Source: Vicinamibacterales bacterium (GTDB taxonomy: Bacteria > Acidobacteriota > Vicinamibacteria > Vicinamibacterales > Fen-181). From it: 64,000 nucleotides of DNA. Of the stretch, positions 1-8,910 are shown one piece after another (positions within the stretch are counted from its first letter, which is position 1; each line of letters begins with the position of its first letter). Position numbers and translations under genes: made by a program. The DNA lies in the NCBI GenBank assembly GCA_036504215.1, contig DASXVO010000052.1, forward strand, positions 16,683 through 80,682, in the 5' to 3' direction. The notes under the pieces were generated by a model, which made no database searches, had not been told where the DNA came from, and was given only the letters and a program-made list of their open reading frames with translations.

Positions 1-2
1 AG

Positions 3-2210
3 CCCGCGATGTCGGCCCCGGGAGGCGTGCAAGGTGTCGTCACGGATCCGGACGGCAGCCGCGTGCGCGGCGCCCGCGTCATCCTCGTCGGCCATGCGGC
101 GGTCGCCAGCGCGGTGCTGTCGGACGCGGTCGGCCGGTTCCGGATCGAGCGCGTGCCAGCCGGACAGTACGAGCTTCGCGTGTCGGCGGATGGCTTCCGC
201 GCGGATCCGGTGGCCGTCGCGGTGGATGCCGGACGCGACGCGGACGTGCCGGTGCGATTGCACGTGAGCGCCGTGTCGGAGTCGGTCGTGGTCTCGGCGG
301 CGCAGGTCGAACTGCCGCTCGCGCGCGCGGCCGATTCGGTGTCGATCGTGTCCGCCCGCGAGTTGCGTGCGCTGCAGGCCGAAACCGTCGCCGACGCGAT
401 GCGCGCGGTTCCGGGCCTCTCCATCTCGCGCAACGGCGGCCGCGGAGGCGTGACGTCGGTGTTCCCACGCGGCGGCGAATCGGACTTCACGCTCGTGCTC
501 GTGGACGGCATCAAGGCCAACGCGTTCGGCGGCGGCTACGACTTCTCCGCGCTGTCCGCCGCTGACGTGGAGCGGATCGAGGTCGTGCGCGGGCCGGAGA
601 GCGCGCTGTTCGGTGCGGATGCGATGGGCGCGGTGGTGCAGGTCATCACGCGCCGAGGCGGGTCGCCGCGCGTCGAGGGCTCGATCGAATCGGGCTCTCT
701 CAGGACGACGCGGCTGACTGCCGGCAGCTGGGGATCGCGCGGCGCCTGGAACTGGGGCGGGTCCGCCGAGCGGCTGTCGAGCGACGGCTTCACCGGGATC
801 GCCCCGGCTACGGGCGAGACGGTGTCGAACGACGACTTCCTCATGAAGCACGCGTCGCTCAGTGGCGGCTGGCATGCGCCGGGCGGCTCCGACGTGCGCG
901 GCACCTTCACCGTCACGTCGGGCGACCGCGGATTCCCGGGGCCCTTCGGATCGAATCCGATCGACGCCTACACCAGCGTGGACCGGATGTCGCGCGGCGC
1001 CACGACGACCTGGCAGTACGGCGCCAGGTGGCTGCAGCCGATCTCGAGTGGCTCGCGTCACATCCGGCAGACGTCGAGCCTCAACTACCTCGACCTGCAC
1101 AGCGATTTCGCCAGCAGCTACGGCCTGTCGGCCTCGACGACGAGCCGGCTGGGTGTGCGGACGCAGACCGACGTGGACCTTTCGGGCGCGCTCGGGCTCT
1201 CGGCCGGCGTCGAGCTGCAGCGCGAGCAGGCGACGAGCACGTTCATCACCGCCGGCAGCACGGGGCCGGTTCCGATTCGTCGACGCGTGATCGGCGGTTT
1301 TGCCGAAGCGCGAATTCAACCGTCGTCGCGGCTCACGCTGACCGCCGGCGTGCGGGCTGAACAGGTGCAACGCGATCGGCTGGGCAGCAATCCCGATCCG
1401 TACGCACCGCGACCTGCCTTCGACACCGATACCCGCGTGTCGGTGAATCCGCGCATGTCGGCGGCGCTGTTCCTGCCGGGCCTGGCCGGGCCGCGGGGAT
1501 GGCTGCGCCTGCACGCAGCGGCCGGTACCGGCATGCGTGCGCCCGACGCGCTCGAGATTGCGTTCACCGACAATCCGGGGCTGAAGCCGGAGCGCAGCCG
1601 CAGCGTCGAAGGCGGTGCGGACCATGCCTTCCTCGGCGAGACGCTCGTCGTCGGCGCCACGGTGTTCTTCAACCGGTACGACGATCTGATTGTGGCGATC
1701 GGACCGGCGCTGAAGGACGCCAGCCGGTACCGTACCGACAACATCTCCAATGCGCAGTCGCGCGGGGCGGAACTGTCGGCGGCGATGCGGGCGCGGTGGG
1801 GTCTGGCGGCAAGGGCCAGCTACACGTTCCTCGACACGGAGATCCTCGCGGTCGATCGCCTCGGCACGGCGCCTCCGCCCTTCAAGGCTGGCGACCCGCT
1901 GTTGCGGCGACCCAGGCACCTGGCGTCGTTCGACCTCACTATGACGCGCGGGAAGGCGACGGCGTTCGCCCGCGTGGGCGGCCGCGGCCGCACGCTCGAC
2001 GTCGAGCCCTCGTACGGCACATACGGCGGCCTGTTCGACAATCCTGGCTACACCGTGGTGGACGCGGGTCTGACCTGGCGCGTCGGGCAGGTCGTCGAAC
2101 TGTTCGGCCGCGTCGGGAACCTGCTCGATCGCCGCTACGAGGAGACGTTTGGCTTCCCGGCGCTCGGGCGCAACGCGACAATCGGGGTGAGGGTTGCTGC
2201 AGGCCGATAA
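3..2210 (+). CDS. TonB-dependent outer-membrane receptor (BtuB-like), 5' truncated by window edge
   Basis: Gated outer-membrane channel that imports a scarce chelate, here probably a corrinoid or metal-siderophore, using TonB energy. An N-terminal carboxypeptidase-regulatory-like beta domain (about residues 5-85, GVVTDPDGSRVRGARV) precedes the plug (about 100-215, ending GAVVQVITRRGG); the rest is beta-barrel with the usual NLLDRRYEE segment near the end. The first ATG at 9 has no signal peptide and the two codons before it are open, so the true start lies outside the window. The last residue is Arg rather than the usual aromatic, because the gene end overlaps the next gene by 17 bases. The overlap and the BtuD/C/F-type genes downstream suggest one uptake operon. 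Substrate is inferred from these neighbours only. Confidence 0.9.
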   Translation, partial: PAMSAPGGVQGVVTDPDGSRVRGARVILVGHAAVASAVLSDAVGRFRIERVPAGQYELRVSADGFRADPVAVAVDAGRDADVPVRLHVSAVSESVVVSAAQVELPLARAADSVSIVSARELRALQAETVADAMRAVPGLSISRNGGRGGVTSVFPRGGESDFTLVLVDGIKANAFGGGYDFSALSAADVERIEVVRGPESALFGADAMGAVVQVITRRGGSPRVEGSIESGSLRTTRLTAGSWGSRGAWNWGGSAERLSSDGFTGIAPATGETVSNDDFLMKHASLSGGWHAPGGSDVRGTFTVTSGDRGFPGPFGSNPIDAYTSVDRMSRGATTTWQYGARWLQPISSGSRHIRQTSSLNYLDLHSDFASSYGLSASTTSRLGVRTQTDVDLSGALGLSAGVELQREQATSTFITAGSTGPVPIRRRVIGGFAEARIQPSSRLTLTAGVRAEQVQRDRLGSNPDPYAPRPAFDTDTRVSVNPRMSAALFLPGLAGPRGWLRLHAAAGTGMRAPDALEIAFTDNPGLKPERSRSVEGGADHAFLGETLVVGATVFFNRYDDLIVAIGPALKDASRYRTDNISNAQSRGAELSAAMRARWGLAARASYTFLDTEILAVDRLGTAPPPFKAGDPLLRRPRHLASFDLTMTRGKATAFARVGGRGRTLDVEPSYGTYGGLFDNPGYTVVDAGLTWRVGQVVELFGRVGNLLDRRYEETFGFPALGRNATIGVRVAAGR

Positions 2211-3141
2211 CGTCTCCATCGTCTACGGCGCAGGTCGCGGGGGAAAAAGCCCCTCACGGAGGATCGACACAGAGCACGCAGAGACCGCAGAGACAAAGAC
2301 CGGCAGCGGTGGAGACCTGCGGACCACGACCGCCGTCCCTGCGAACTCCGCATGCTCTGTGTTGAATCACGAGCGACTTGCCGGGCTGCATGAGGTGTCG
2401 GTGCAAATCGCACGCGGCGCGCTCGTGGGGATTCTCGGTCCCAACGGTTCGGGAAAGACCACGCTGCTGCGGGTGCTCGGTGGCATGCTGCGGCCGTCGG
2501 CCGGCCGGGTCACCCTCGACGGGCGCGACATCTCGACCGTCTCGCGGCGTGCCCTTGCGCGACAGATGGCTGTCGTTCCGCAGGAGACGCGGCTGTCGTT
2601 CGACTACACCGTGATCGAAATCGTCCTGATGGGGCGGTTTCCTCATCTCGGTGCGTTCGAGCTCGAGAGCGACGTCGATCTGGCGATCGCGCGACAGGCG
2701 CTGGCCGATACCGGCACGCGCGCCCTCGAGGATCGGATGTTCGGCACGCTGAGCGGCGGCGAGAAGCAGCGCGTCGTGATTGCCGGCGCGCTGGCGCAAG
2801 CCGCCGGCCTGTTGCTGCTCGACGAACCCACCGCCGCGCTCGACCCCGGCTTCCAGATCGAGATTGCCACGCTCCTCCGCCGCCTGAACACCGAACGCGG
2901 CGCGACGATGGTGGTGGCGACGCACGATCTGAACCTGGCTGCCGGATTGTGCAAGGAACTGGTGCTGCTGCGCGAGGGCCGCGTGCTGGCCGCCGGCCCG
3001 ACCGGGCAGGTGCTGACGCGCGACAGCATTCGCGCGCTGTACGACGTCGAGGCCGACGTGCAGTACCATGCCGGTGCCGGCCATCTGACTGTCGTGCCCA
3101 TCGGGCGCAGCCGCGGACACGAACACCCGCGGTCACGGTGA
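2194..3141 (+). CDS. btuD: ABC transporter ATP-binding protein, BtuD/FhuC type, with in-frame repeat insertion
   Basis: Cytoplasmic ATPase that powers a FecCD-type importer. Walker A GPNGSGKT lies at residues 82-89, the signature LSGGEKQR at 186-193, Walker B with DEPTAA near 210, and the switch His in ATHDLNLA at 244. A TTG start at 2194 after a GGTGAGG ribosome site gives MLQADNVSIVYGAG, the normal first strand of this family. About 50 residues of low-complexity, family-atypical sequence then interrupt the fold before LHEVSVQIARG, so Walker A sits about 50 residues later than usual. The DNA of that segment (2231-2376) contains a palindromic repeat. Start overlaps the receptor gene; the stop overlaps the permease start (TGATG). 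Corrinoid versus ferric siderophore specificity cannot be decided from the ATPase. Confidence 0.85.
   Translation: MLQADNVSIVYGAGRGGKSPSRRIDTEHAETAETKTGSGGDLRTTTAVPANSACSVLNHERLAGLHEVSVQIARGALVGILGPNGSGKTTLLRVLGGMLRPSAGRVTLDGRDISTVSRRALARQMAVVPQETRLSFDYTVIEIVLMGRFPHLGAFELESDVDLAIARQALADTGTRALEDRMFGTLSGGEKQRVVIAGALAQAAGLLLLDEPTAALDPGFQIEIATLLRRLNTERGATMVVATHDLNLAAGLCKELVLLREGRVLAAGPTGQVLTRDSIRALYDVEADVQYHAGAGHLTVVPIGRSRGHEHPRSR
2267..2362. repeat. Palindromic CACAGAG-type repeat inserted in frame within the ABC ATPase gene
   Basis: The outer arms, ACACAGAGCACGCAGAG (2267-2283) and the complement of 2346-2362 (ACACAGAGCATGCGGAG), match at 15 of 17 positions and enclose about 60 bases with weaker inner complementarity. 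The element looks like an extragenic palindrome but lies inside a reading frame that stays open. The encoded segment has no counterpart in ordinary BtuD-like proteins. Related CACAGAG/CACGCAG-type sequence occurs between genes near 36323 and 39699. Confidence 0.6.
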
Positions 3142-4163
3142 TGCCCGCCAATCGAGACCTTGTGACGCTTCGCCGACGAGTCATACTCACCGTGTTGGTG
3201 TTCGGCGTGATCGCGGCGGCAGCCTGCCTGCTGGCGCCGCTTGTCGGCTCGACGCCTGTGTCGCTGCGCCGCGTCTTCGACCGCGGCCTGCCGTTCCACG
3301 ACAACGCCGACGCGCAGATATTCTTCATCGCGCGGCTGCCGAGGACGCTGGCTGCGGCGCTCGTGGGCGCCGCGCTGGCTGCTGCCGGCGTCGTGTTCCA
3401 GGCGCTGCTTCGGAACCCACTCGCCACGCCGTTCACGCTCGGCGTGTCCGCCGGCGCGGCCCTGGGCGCGATGCTCGCCATCACCTTCCCGGTGGCGCTC
3501 GCGTTCGCGGGCGTCACGACGGTTCCCATCGCGAGCTTCGCGGGCGCGATTGGCGCGGTCGCCGTCGTCTACTTCCTCGCGACGGCGCGGCGGCAGGGCC
3601 TCTCGACGAGCGTGCTGCTGCTGGCGGGCATCACGCTGAATTCGTTCTTCTCGTCGCTCATTCTCTTCGTCCAGTACCTCGCCGATTTCACGCAGACATT
3701 CCGTACCGTCAGGTGGCTCCTGGGAGATCTCGACGTCGCCGGCTACGGGCCGATCGTGGCGGCGTTGCCCTTCATGGTCATCGCGTTCGGGGCGTTTGCG
3801 TGGCTGCCGCGATCGTTGAACCTGCTGACGCTCGGCGCCGACGCCGCGTCGGCCCGCGGCGTGGACGTCCTCCGCACGCAGCGCCTCGCCTTCTTCAGCG
3901 CATCGCTCGCGACGGGCGCGGCCGTCTCGCTCGGCGGGCCCGTGGGCTTCATCGGCATCATCGTGCCGCACCTGGTCAGGTTGCTCGTCGGGTCCGACCA
4001 TCGCATCGTGCTGCCGGCATCGGCGCTGTTCGGCGCCGCATTCCTGGTGTCGTGCGATGTGGCGGCCCGCACGCTGCTGGCTCCGATGGAGTTGCCGGTC
4101 GGGGTGCTCACCGCGATGATTGGCGGCCCGTTCTTTCTCTGGCTGCTCATTCGAAAGGCCTAG
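3141..4163 (+). CDS. btuC: FecCD-family ABC transporter permease (BtuC-like)
   Basis: Inner-membrane permease of a vitamin B12/iron-chelate importer, 340 residues, the family's usual length. A strongly hydrophobic first segment (VILTVLVFGVIAAAACLL) is followed by the FecCD signature FFIARLPRTLAAALVGAAL and PLATPFTLGVSAGAALGAM, and further membrane helices run to the C-terminus. The frame is open upstream, but ATG 3141 overlaps the ATPase stop (TGATG), which indicates translational coupling; earlier starts would add Arg-rich sequence that is the shadow of the ATPase gene. It works with the ATPase before it and the binding protein after it. Only one permease gene is present, consistent with a homodimer as in BtuCD. 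Confidence 0.88.
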   Translation: MPANRDLVTLRRRVILTVLVFGVIAAAACLLAPLVGSTPVSLRRVFDRGLPFHDNADAQIFFIARLPRTLAAALVGAALAAAGVVFQALLRNPLATPFTLGVSAGAALGAMLAITFPVALAFAGVTTVPIASFAGAIGAVAVVYFLATARRQGLSTSVLLLAGITLNSFFSSLILFVQYLADFTQTFRTVRWLLGDLDVAGYGPIVAALPFMVIAFGAFAWLPRSLNLLTLGADAASARGVDVLRTQRLAFFSASLATGAAVSLGGPVGFIGIIVPHLVRLLVGSDHRIVLPASALFGAAFLVSCDVAARTLLAPMELPVGVLTAMIGGPFFLWLLIRKA

Positions 4164-4169
4164 CGGAAC

Positions 4170-5150
4170 ATGTCCCCCTCGACGCACTCCGGCGCCGCAT
4201 CGTCGCGCACAGTATCGCCACGCGGTCGCCCACTGGCGGGTCTTCTCTGCTGCGTCCTCGCGTTCGCGCTCGGGCAGGCGGCCTGCTCGCGCGAATCGCC
4301 GAGCCACCTCCGGCCACCACACTCCGAGACCGGGCACACGCCCCAGCGCATCGTGTCCATCGTGCCCGCCGTCACCGAGATGCTCTTCGCCATCGGCGCC
4401 GGTCCGCGCGTCATCGCGGTCGGCAGCTTCGACAAGTGGCCGCCTGAAGTGGGGAAGCTCACGAAGGTGGGCGCCCTGCTCGATCCCGATGTCGAGCGGA
4501 TCATCGGCTTGCGGCCGGACCTGGTCGTGGTCTACGGCACGCAGTCGGATCTGCAGGCCCAGCTCGACCGCGCCGGCATCCGCACGTTTTCCTACGTCCT
4601 GGGTGGCCTCGGCAACGTGACCGCGACGATCCGGCGTCTCGGGAACGCCGTGGGTGGCCGCGCCCGCGCCGAAGAGGTGGCGACGGCGATTGAATCGCGT
4701 CTCGAGGCCATCAGGAGGGCGGTTGTGGGGAAGGCGCGACCTCGGACGCTCCTCGTGTTCGGCCGGGAGCCGGGCGCCCTGCGAGGCATCGACGCCAGCG
4801 GCGGCCCGGGCTTCCTCAGCGACCTGGTCGAACTCGGCGGCGGCGACAACGTCCTGGCGGACCAGAAGCGCGAATCGCTGCGCGCGAGCACCGAGACGAT
4901 TCTCGCCGCCTCACCCGACCTCATCATCGAGCTGCACTACGGCCAGGGTCTGACACCCGACCAACTCGCCCGCGAACGCCTCGTCTGGAACGAGCTGCCG
5001 GCAATCCCCGCCGTTCGCAGCGGCCGCGTGGTGTTGTTGATGGGCGACCAGTTCGTGATCCCCGGCCCGCGCGTCGTGGACGCCGCCGAGGAAATCGCCA
5101 GGGCGATCGCGGCCCCGAGCGCTACTTCTTCTTCCGGCCGAGGACGTTGA
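4170..5150 (+). CDS. btuF: Periplasmic corrinoid/iron-chelate binding lipoprotein (BtuF-like)
   Basis: Substrate-binding component delivering ligand to the FecCD permease. The signal peptide ends in a lipobox (LGQAAC, Cys39), so it is probably lipid-anchored. The mature protein opens with RIVSIVPAVTEMLFAIGAG and has LRPDLVVVY and SPDLIIELH, the two-lobe pattern of the periplasmic binding protein fold in cluster A-II (BtuF/FhuD/FepB). At 326 residues it is somewhat longer than E. coli BtuF because of the long leader. It starts 6 bases after the permease stop and completes the receptor-ATPase-permease-binding protein set. Its last 29 bases overlap the convergent gene ending at 5122. A siderophore ligand remains possible. 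Confidence 0.8.
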   Translation: MSPSTHSGAASSRTVSPRGRPLAGLLCCVLAFALGQAACSRESPSHLRPPHSETGHTPQRIVSIVPAVTEMLFAIGAGPRVIAVGSFDKWPPEVGKLTKVGALLDPDVERIIGLRPDLVVVYGTQSDLQAQLDRAGIRTFSYVLGGLGNVTATIRRLGNAVGGRARAEEVATAIESRLEAIRRAVVGKARPRTLLVFGREPGALRGIDASGGPGFLSDLVELGGGDNVLADQKRESLRASTETILAASPDLIIELHYGQGLTPDQLARERLVWNELPAIPAVRSGRVVLLMGDQFVIPGPRVVDAAEEIARAIAAPSATSSSGRGR

Positions 5151-5532
5151 ATCCGCCGTAGGTGCGGAAACCGTAGGGAGTCACGGCGTTGATGATTTCC
5201 TGGTGCGTGGGGCTGCCATAGGGGACGTCGCCCTTGGTCCGGAGGTCGAAGTTCTTAAAGAAATCGACCGACGGTTCCTTGCCCATGACGTCAACGTGGA
5301 AGTCGTATCGAAGCGCCCCCTTGGGCGCTGTCGCCGGAGACTCCCGGAGCTGCTTGCGGATTCGGCTGAGGGAGACGCCCAGATCGGCGGCGGGTGGTTC
5401 GGAGGCCGGCGGCGCCATCGACGGCTGCTGCGCGCGCGCATCGGTCGCGGGAGGCGGCTCGTGCGCGGCGACCGGTGTCGCGAGCAACAGCGCGCCGATG
5501 AGTGGCATCGCAGCGAACGCTCGCATGGTCAT
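5122..5532 (-). CDS. Secreted hypothetical protein, 136 aa
   Basis: Function not recognised. From ATG 5532 the product begins MTMRAFAAMPLIGALLLATPVAAHEP, a clear Sec signal peptide with an AxA-type cleavage site, followed by an Ala/Pro-rich linker and a compact C-terminal part (LGVSLSRIRKQLRESP ... ALRYDFHVDVMGKEPSVDFF ... FRTYGGFNVLGRKKK). The mature protein is therefore probably periplasmic. An upstream ATG at 5580 in the same frame would put 16 charged residues before the leader and is less likely. It lies just downstream of iscX on the same strand (about 70 bases), so it could be co-transcribed with the ISC operon, though nothing else links it to iron-sulfur assembly. The 3' end overlaps the binding-protein gene. 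Confidence 0.6.
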   Translation of the reverse strand: MTMRAFAAMPLIGALLLATPVAAHEPPPATDARAQQPSMAPPASEPPAADLGVSLSRIRKQLRESPATAPKGALRYDFHVDVMGKEPSVDFFKNFDLRTKGDVPYGSPTHQEIINAVTPYGFRTYGGFNVLGRKKK

Positions 5533-5601
5533 CGCCCCATTACGACGCCAGCCCCGGGGGTTTGGCCTTGCCGGCCCCACTCGCGCATCAGAGAACCAGC
5601 G

Positions 5602-5808
5602 CTACGGCTGCGCGTCCTTCCACTCATCGTACCATGCCATCTGAATCGCTTCCAGGCGGCCTTCGGTCGAGCCGGTCTCGTCTTCGTTGAACCCGGGGAG
5701 CTGTGTCACCCATTCGCGCAGCTCGGTGAACCGCACGGACAAAGGGTCCACGGTGGGGTGCAGCTCGGTCAACGCGATCCCGATTTCTTCTGCGTCGGTC
5801 CAGGTCAT
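5602..5808 (-). CDS. iscX: Iron-sulfur cluster assembly protein IscX (YfhJ)
   Basis: Small acidic partner of IscS, thought to act as an iron-dependent modulator of cysteine desulfurase. The 68-residue protein has the family pattern: MTWTDAEEIGIALTELHP at the N-terminus, then DPLSVRFTELREWV, then an acidic LPGFNEDE segment and the C-terminal LEAIQMAWYDEW helix. Size and layout match E. coli IscX (66 residues). It is the last ISC gene, about 60 bases downstream of fdx, the position it holds in proteobacterial isc operons. Confidence 0.9.
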   Translation of the reverse strand: MTWTDAEEIGIALTELHPTVDPLSVRFTELREWVTQLPGFNEDETGSTEGRLEAIQMAWYDEWKDAQP

Positions 5809-5871
5809 GAGTCCTCGCCGCGCGGCCCCGGGCCGGGCGGCCGCCTGAGAACAGAAAGAGCAGCTTCCTGT

Positions 5872-6249
5872 TCAGCGCCTGGCCGCACCGAGGCGGATTC
5901 CCCCGCCCTCCTCCACGTAGTTCCTCGTGTAGGCCGGGATCTCGCACGTCACGTCACCCTTCACCACGGCCTGACACGCCAGCCTGGATGCCGGTGTCAG
6001 ATCCCACGCCGTGTCGAGGCGATCCGCCTCGTTGTCGTCCATCTCGCTGAGGTGCTCCATCCCGGACCGGATGATGACGTGACACGTCGTGCACGCGCAG
6101 TTGCCGCCGCAGACGTGCTCGAGGGGCACGCCGACGTTCAGCGCGACATCGAGCAGCGACGCCGGCACTCCGTGGCGCTGGTAGGACAGCGTCGCCAGAT
6201 CGATGGCGAAGGTCTTCGGCTCACCGTCCAGGATGAAGGTGACGTTCAC
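5872..6249 (-). CDS. fdx: ISC-type [2Fe-2S] ferredoxin
   Basis: Electron donor for iron-sulfur cluster assembly on IscU. Three cluster ligands lie in CGGNCACTTC and the fourth in LACQAV; the pattern CxxxxxCxxC...C is that of adrenodoxin-like ISC ferredoxins. HVIIRSGMEHLSEMDDNEADRLD is the family's acidic interaction helix. At 125 residues it is slightly longer than E. coli Fdx (111), with a C-terminal extension after AYTRNYVEEGGG. It sits between hscA and iscX on the same strand with short spacers, consistent with one transcript. Confidence 0.92.
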   Translation of the reverse strand: MNVTFILDGEPKTFAIDLATLSYQRHGVPASLLDVALNVGVPLEHVCGGNCACTTCHVIIRSGMEHLSEMDDNEADRLDTAWDLTPASRLACQAVVKGDVTCEIPAYTRNYVEEGGGIRLGAARR

Positions 6250-6276
6250 GCTGTTCCCGCCTCCCCGCCTACCGGC

Positions 6277-8175
6277 TCAGATCCCGTCCACGCTCTTCCC
6301 CGCCAGCGCAGCCTTGACGCTTCGGTTCATCATCACCTCGGCCAGGTGACGCGTGACGTCGTTGAGCACCTTGGTCTTCTGCTCGATCGCGGCGCGGTCG
6401 TTCGATTCCATCGTTCTGCGGAGATCGGCCAGCGCCGACTCGATCGCGGCCTGTTCGCCGGGCGCGAGGTCGGTGGCCGCGACGGCGGCCAGATCGGGAT
6501 TCCGCAGCGACTTCTCCGTGGCGCGCATCACGGTCTCGGCCTCGTTACGGGTCTCGATCAGGAATCTGGCCTCGACGTCCGCTTTCGCGTGCTCGAACGA
6601 CTCGATCAGCATCCGCTCGACTTCCTCGTCGGTCAGACCGTACGACGGCTTCACCTCGATCGTCTGCTCGATGCCCGTGCGCAATTCGCGCGCGCTGACG
6701 CTCAGGATGCCGTTGGCGTCAATCTGGAACCGCACCTGGATCCGTGGCAATCCGGCGGGCATCGGCGGGATGCCGCGGAGCTTGAAACGCGCCAGCGACC
6801 GGTTGTCGCTCACCAGTTCGCGCTCCCCCTGGAGGACATGGATGTCCACGGCCGTCTGGTTGTCCACGAAGGTCGTGAACATCTCGGTGCCGCTCGCCGG
6901 AATCGTGGAGTTGCGCAGGATGATCTTCGACACCGCCCCACCCATCGTCTCGATGCCGAGTGAGAGCGGCGTGACGTCGAGCAGCAGCATGTCGCGGCTG
7001 CCGCTGATCATGATGTGGGCCTGCACGGCCGCGCCGAGCGCGACGACCTCGTCCGGATTCAACTCGGCGTGCGGCAATCGTCCGAACAGGCTCTGCACAG
7101 CGCGACGCACGAGCGGAATGCGCGTGGATCCGCCCACGAGCACGGCTTCGTCAACTTGCGACGGCTCGAGCCCCGCATCGGCCAGCGCGAGCCGACACGG
7201 CTCGACGGTGCGGTCGATGACCGGCCCGATGATCGTCTCGAACTCCGCGCGCGTGATGCGGCGCCTGAAGACCTCCTCGCGGGCGCCACCCGGGGCCTGC
7301 ACGCGAATCTCGGTCTCGTCGCGCTCCGAGAGGTCCCACTTCGCCTGGATGACCGCCTGTCGGATCGCCTGCAGGAGCGCGGGAGGAAGATCACGCACGG
7401 GCGAGGACGCCTGTGCCACGCCCGGACCATGGGCATCCCCCCCGTTCATGTCGGCCACCACGAGGCTCACCAGCAGGTTGTCGATGTCGTCGCCGCCCAG
7501 GTGTGTGTCGCCGTTGGTGGAGAGCACCTGGAACACACCGTCCTCGACGCGCAGGATCGAGATGTCGAATGTCCCGCCGCCGAAGTCGTAGACGGCAATC
7601 GTGCCCCTCTTGTGCCGATCCAGGCCGTACGCGAGCGATGCCGCCGTCGGCTCGTTGATGATCCGCAGCACCTCGAGGCCGGCGATTCGGCCGGCGTCGC
7701 GCGTGGCCGTCCGCTGCGCGTCGTTGAAATAGGCCGGGACGGTGATGACGGCGCGATCCACTTCGAAATCGAATTCTCCCTGCGCCTGGAAGTACTCTTC
7801 GGCCCGCCGTTTCAGCTCGCGGAGGATGAACGCCGAGATCTCCGGCGGCGTGAACAGCCGATCGCCAAGGCCCAGGCGCAACACGCCGCCCGTTTCACCC
7901 TGGAACCGGAACGGGAACAGCTTCGCCTCGTCCCGCACATCGTCGCTGCCCCGGCCCATGAACCGCTTGACCGAGTAGACCGTGCGGAGCGGGTCGGTCA
8001 GGAGACGACGCTGCGCCTCGCGCCCGACGAAGACGGTCCCGCCGCCATCGACGGAGACGATGGAGGGGAGCAGGCCGTCGCCCGATTCGTCGCGGATGAC
8101 GATGGGCCCGCCGCGCTCGACGCAGGCGACGAGGCTGTTGGTGGTGCCGAGATCGATGCCAACGACTCTGGACAT
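6277..8175 (-). CDS. hscA: Fe-S assembly Hsp70 chaperone HscA
   Basis: Specialised Hsp70 that, with HscB, releases clusters from IscU. The 632-residue protein starts [17 protein letters not shown] (phosphate-1 motif), has the second nucleotide-binding signature [16 protein letters not shown], and [16 protein letters not shown] before the linker [18 protein letters not shown] substrate-binding domain and helical lid follow. The identity as HscA rather than DnaK rests on the short length, the absence of a DnaK-type acidic EEVD-like tail, and the position between hscB and fdx. Confidence 0.92.
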   Translation of the reverse strand: MSRVVGIDLGTTNSLVACVERGGPIVIRDESGDGLLPSIVSVDGGGTVFVGREAQRRLLTDPLRTVYSVKRFMGRGSDDVRDEAKLFPFRFQGETGGVLRLGLGDRLFTPPEISAFILRELKRRAEEYFQAQGEFDFEVDRAVITVPAYFNDAQRTATRDAGRIAGLEVLRIINEPTAASLAYGLDRHKRGTIAVYDFGGGTFDISILRVEDGVFQVLSTNGDTHLGGDDIDNLLVSLVVADMNGGDAHGPGVAQASSPVRDLPPALLQAIRQAVIQAKWDLSERDETEIRVQAPGGAREEVFRRRITRAEFETIIGPVIDRTVEPCRLALADAGLEPSQVDEAVLVGGSTRIPLVRRAVQSLFGRLPHAELNPDEVVALGAAVQAHIMISGSRDMLLLDVTPLSLGIETMGGAVSKIILRNSTIPASGTEMFTTFVDNQTAVDIHVLQGERELVSDNRSLARFKLRGIPPMPAGLPRIQVRFQIDANGILSVSARELRTGIEQTIEVKPSYGLTDEEVERMLIESFEHAKADVEARFLIETRNEAETVMRATEKSLRNPDLAAVAATDLAPGEQAAIESALADLRRTMESNDRAAIEQKTKVLNDVTRHLAEVMMNRSVKAALAGKSVDGI

Positions 8176-8225
8176 AGACGCATGTCGGACGGGCGAGACA
8201 CCCGTCCCGCTCGGTCAATGGTGAC

Positions 8226-8909
8226 CTACAGGTCGGTCACGGTGGCGAGCAGGTTTGCCACGTAGCTGCGCTCCTGCAAGAGCCGGCGAAGCTCCTCGAG
8301 TGTCTCGCGCCTGGTCTCGGGTGTCGCCTGCCCGTCGACCAGACGGTCCCAGCGCTCGAACAACTCCTGCAGTCGCGCCTCCTGGCGCGCGGCGCGCTCG
8401 TCGATCGGACGCCGGGCGACCTCGACGCGTGCCTGCAACTGCTCGCGCGGCGTGCCTGCCGCCCGCGCAGCCCGAATCTCGTCGAGTTCCTCGTTCAACG
8501 CGAAGACGTCTTCCAGCACGCCGGCTGGAAGTTCCTTCGCGTCCTGGTGGCGTCCCATCGCGGGCATCCCTTCGATCTTGAGGAGATACTCCGCGCGATC
8601 GAGCGGCTGCTTCAGCACCCGGTACGCGTCGTTCAGGTACGACGAGCGTTCCAGGCTCGCGAGGCGTTCGGGGGTCGACGCCGTGTAGAAGTAGTCCGGA
8701 TGGAACTGCCGGCTGAGACGACGGAGTCGCTGATCGAGATCGGCCTGGTCGATCGTCAGCCTGCGCGGCAGGCCGAAGAAACTGAAGTAGTCGCCGTGGC
8801 GCGCGAGCGTCATGATGCGGTCGCACTGGGGGCAGAAGTGTGCCTCGGCGGGCGCACCCGCGCCGCAGTGGCGGCACGACTGGAGCGTGAGGGTCCGGTC
8901 GTGGGGCAC
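8226..8909 (-). CDS. hscB: Fe-S assembly J-protein HscB with N-terminal four-Cys motif
   Basis: Co-chaperone that presents IscU to HscA and stimulates its ATPase. The J-domain starts around residue 40 (YFSFFGLPRRL) with the HPD triad at 70-72 and is followed by the three-helix IscU-binding domain. Before the J-domain sit two CxxC pairs (Cys12/15 and Cys26/29; SCRHCG ... FCPQCD), a zinc-knuckle-like extension that E. coli HscB lacks but that resembles the N-terminal metal-binding part of human HSCB. It lies between iscA and hscA, in the standard isc order. Confidence 0.9.
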   Translation of the reverse strand: MPHDRTLTLQSCRHCGAGAPAEAHFCPQCDRIMTLARHGDYFSFFGLPRRLTIDQADLDQRLRRLSRQFHPDYFYTASTPERLASLERSSYLNDAYRVLKQPLDRAEYLLKIEGMPAMGRHQDAKELPAGVLEDVFALNEELDEIRAARAAGTPREQLQARVEVARRPIDERAARQEARLQELFERWDRLVDGQATPETRRETLEELRRLLQERSYVANLLATVTDL

Positions 8910-8910
8910 G

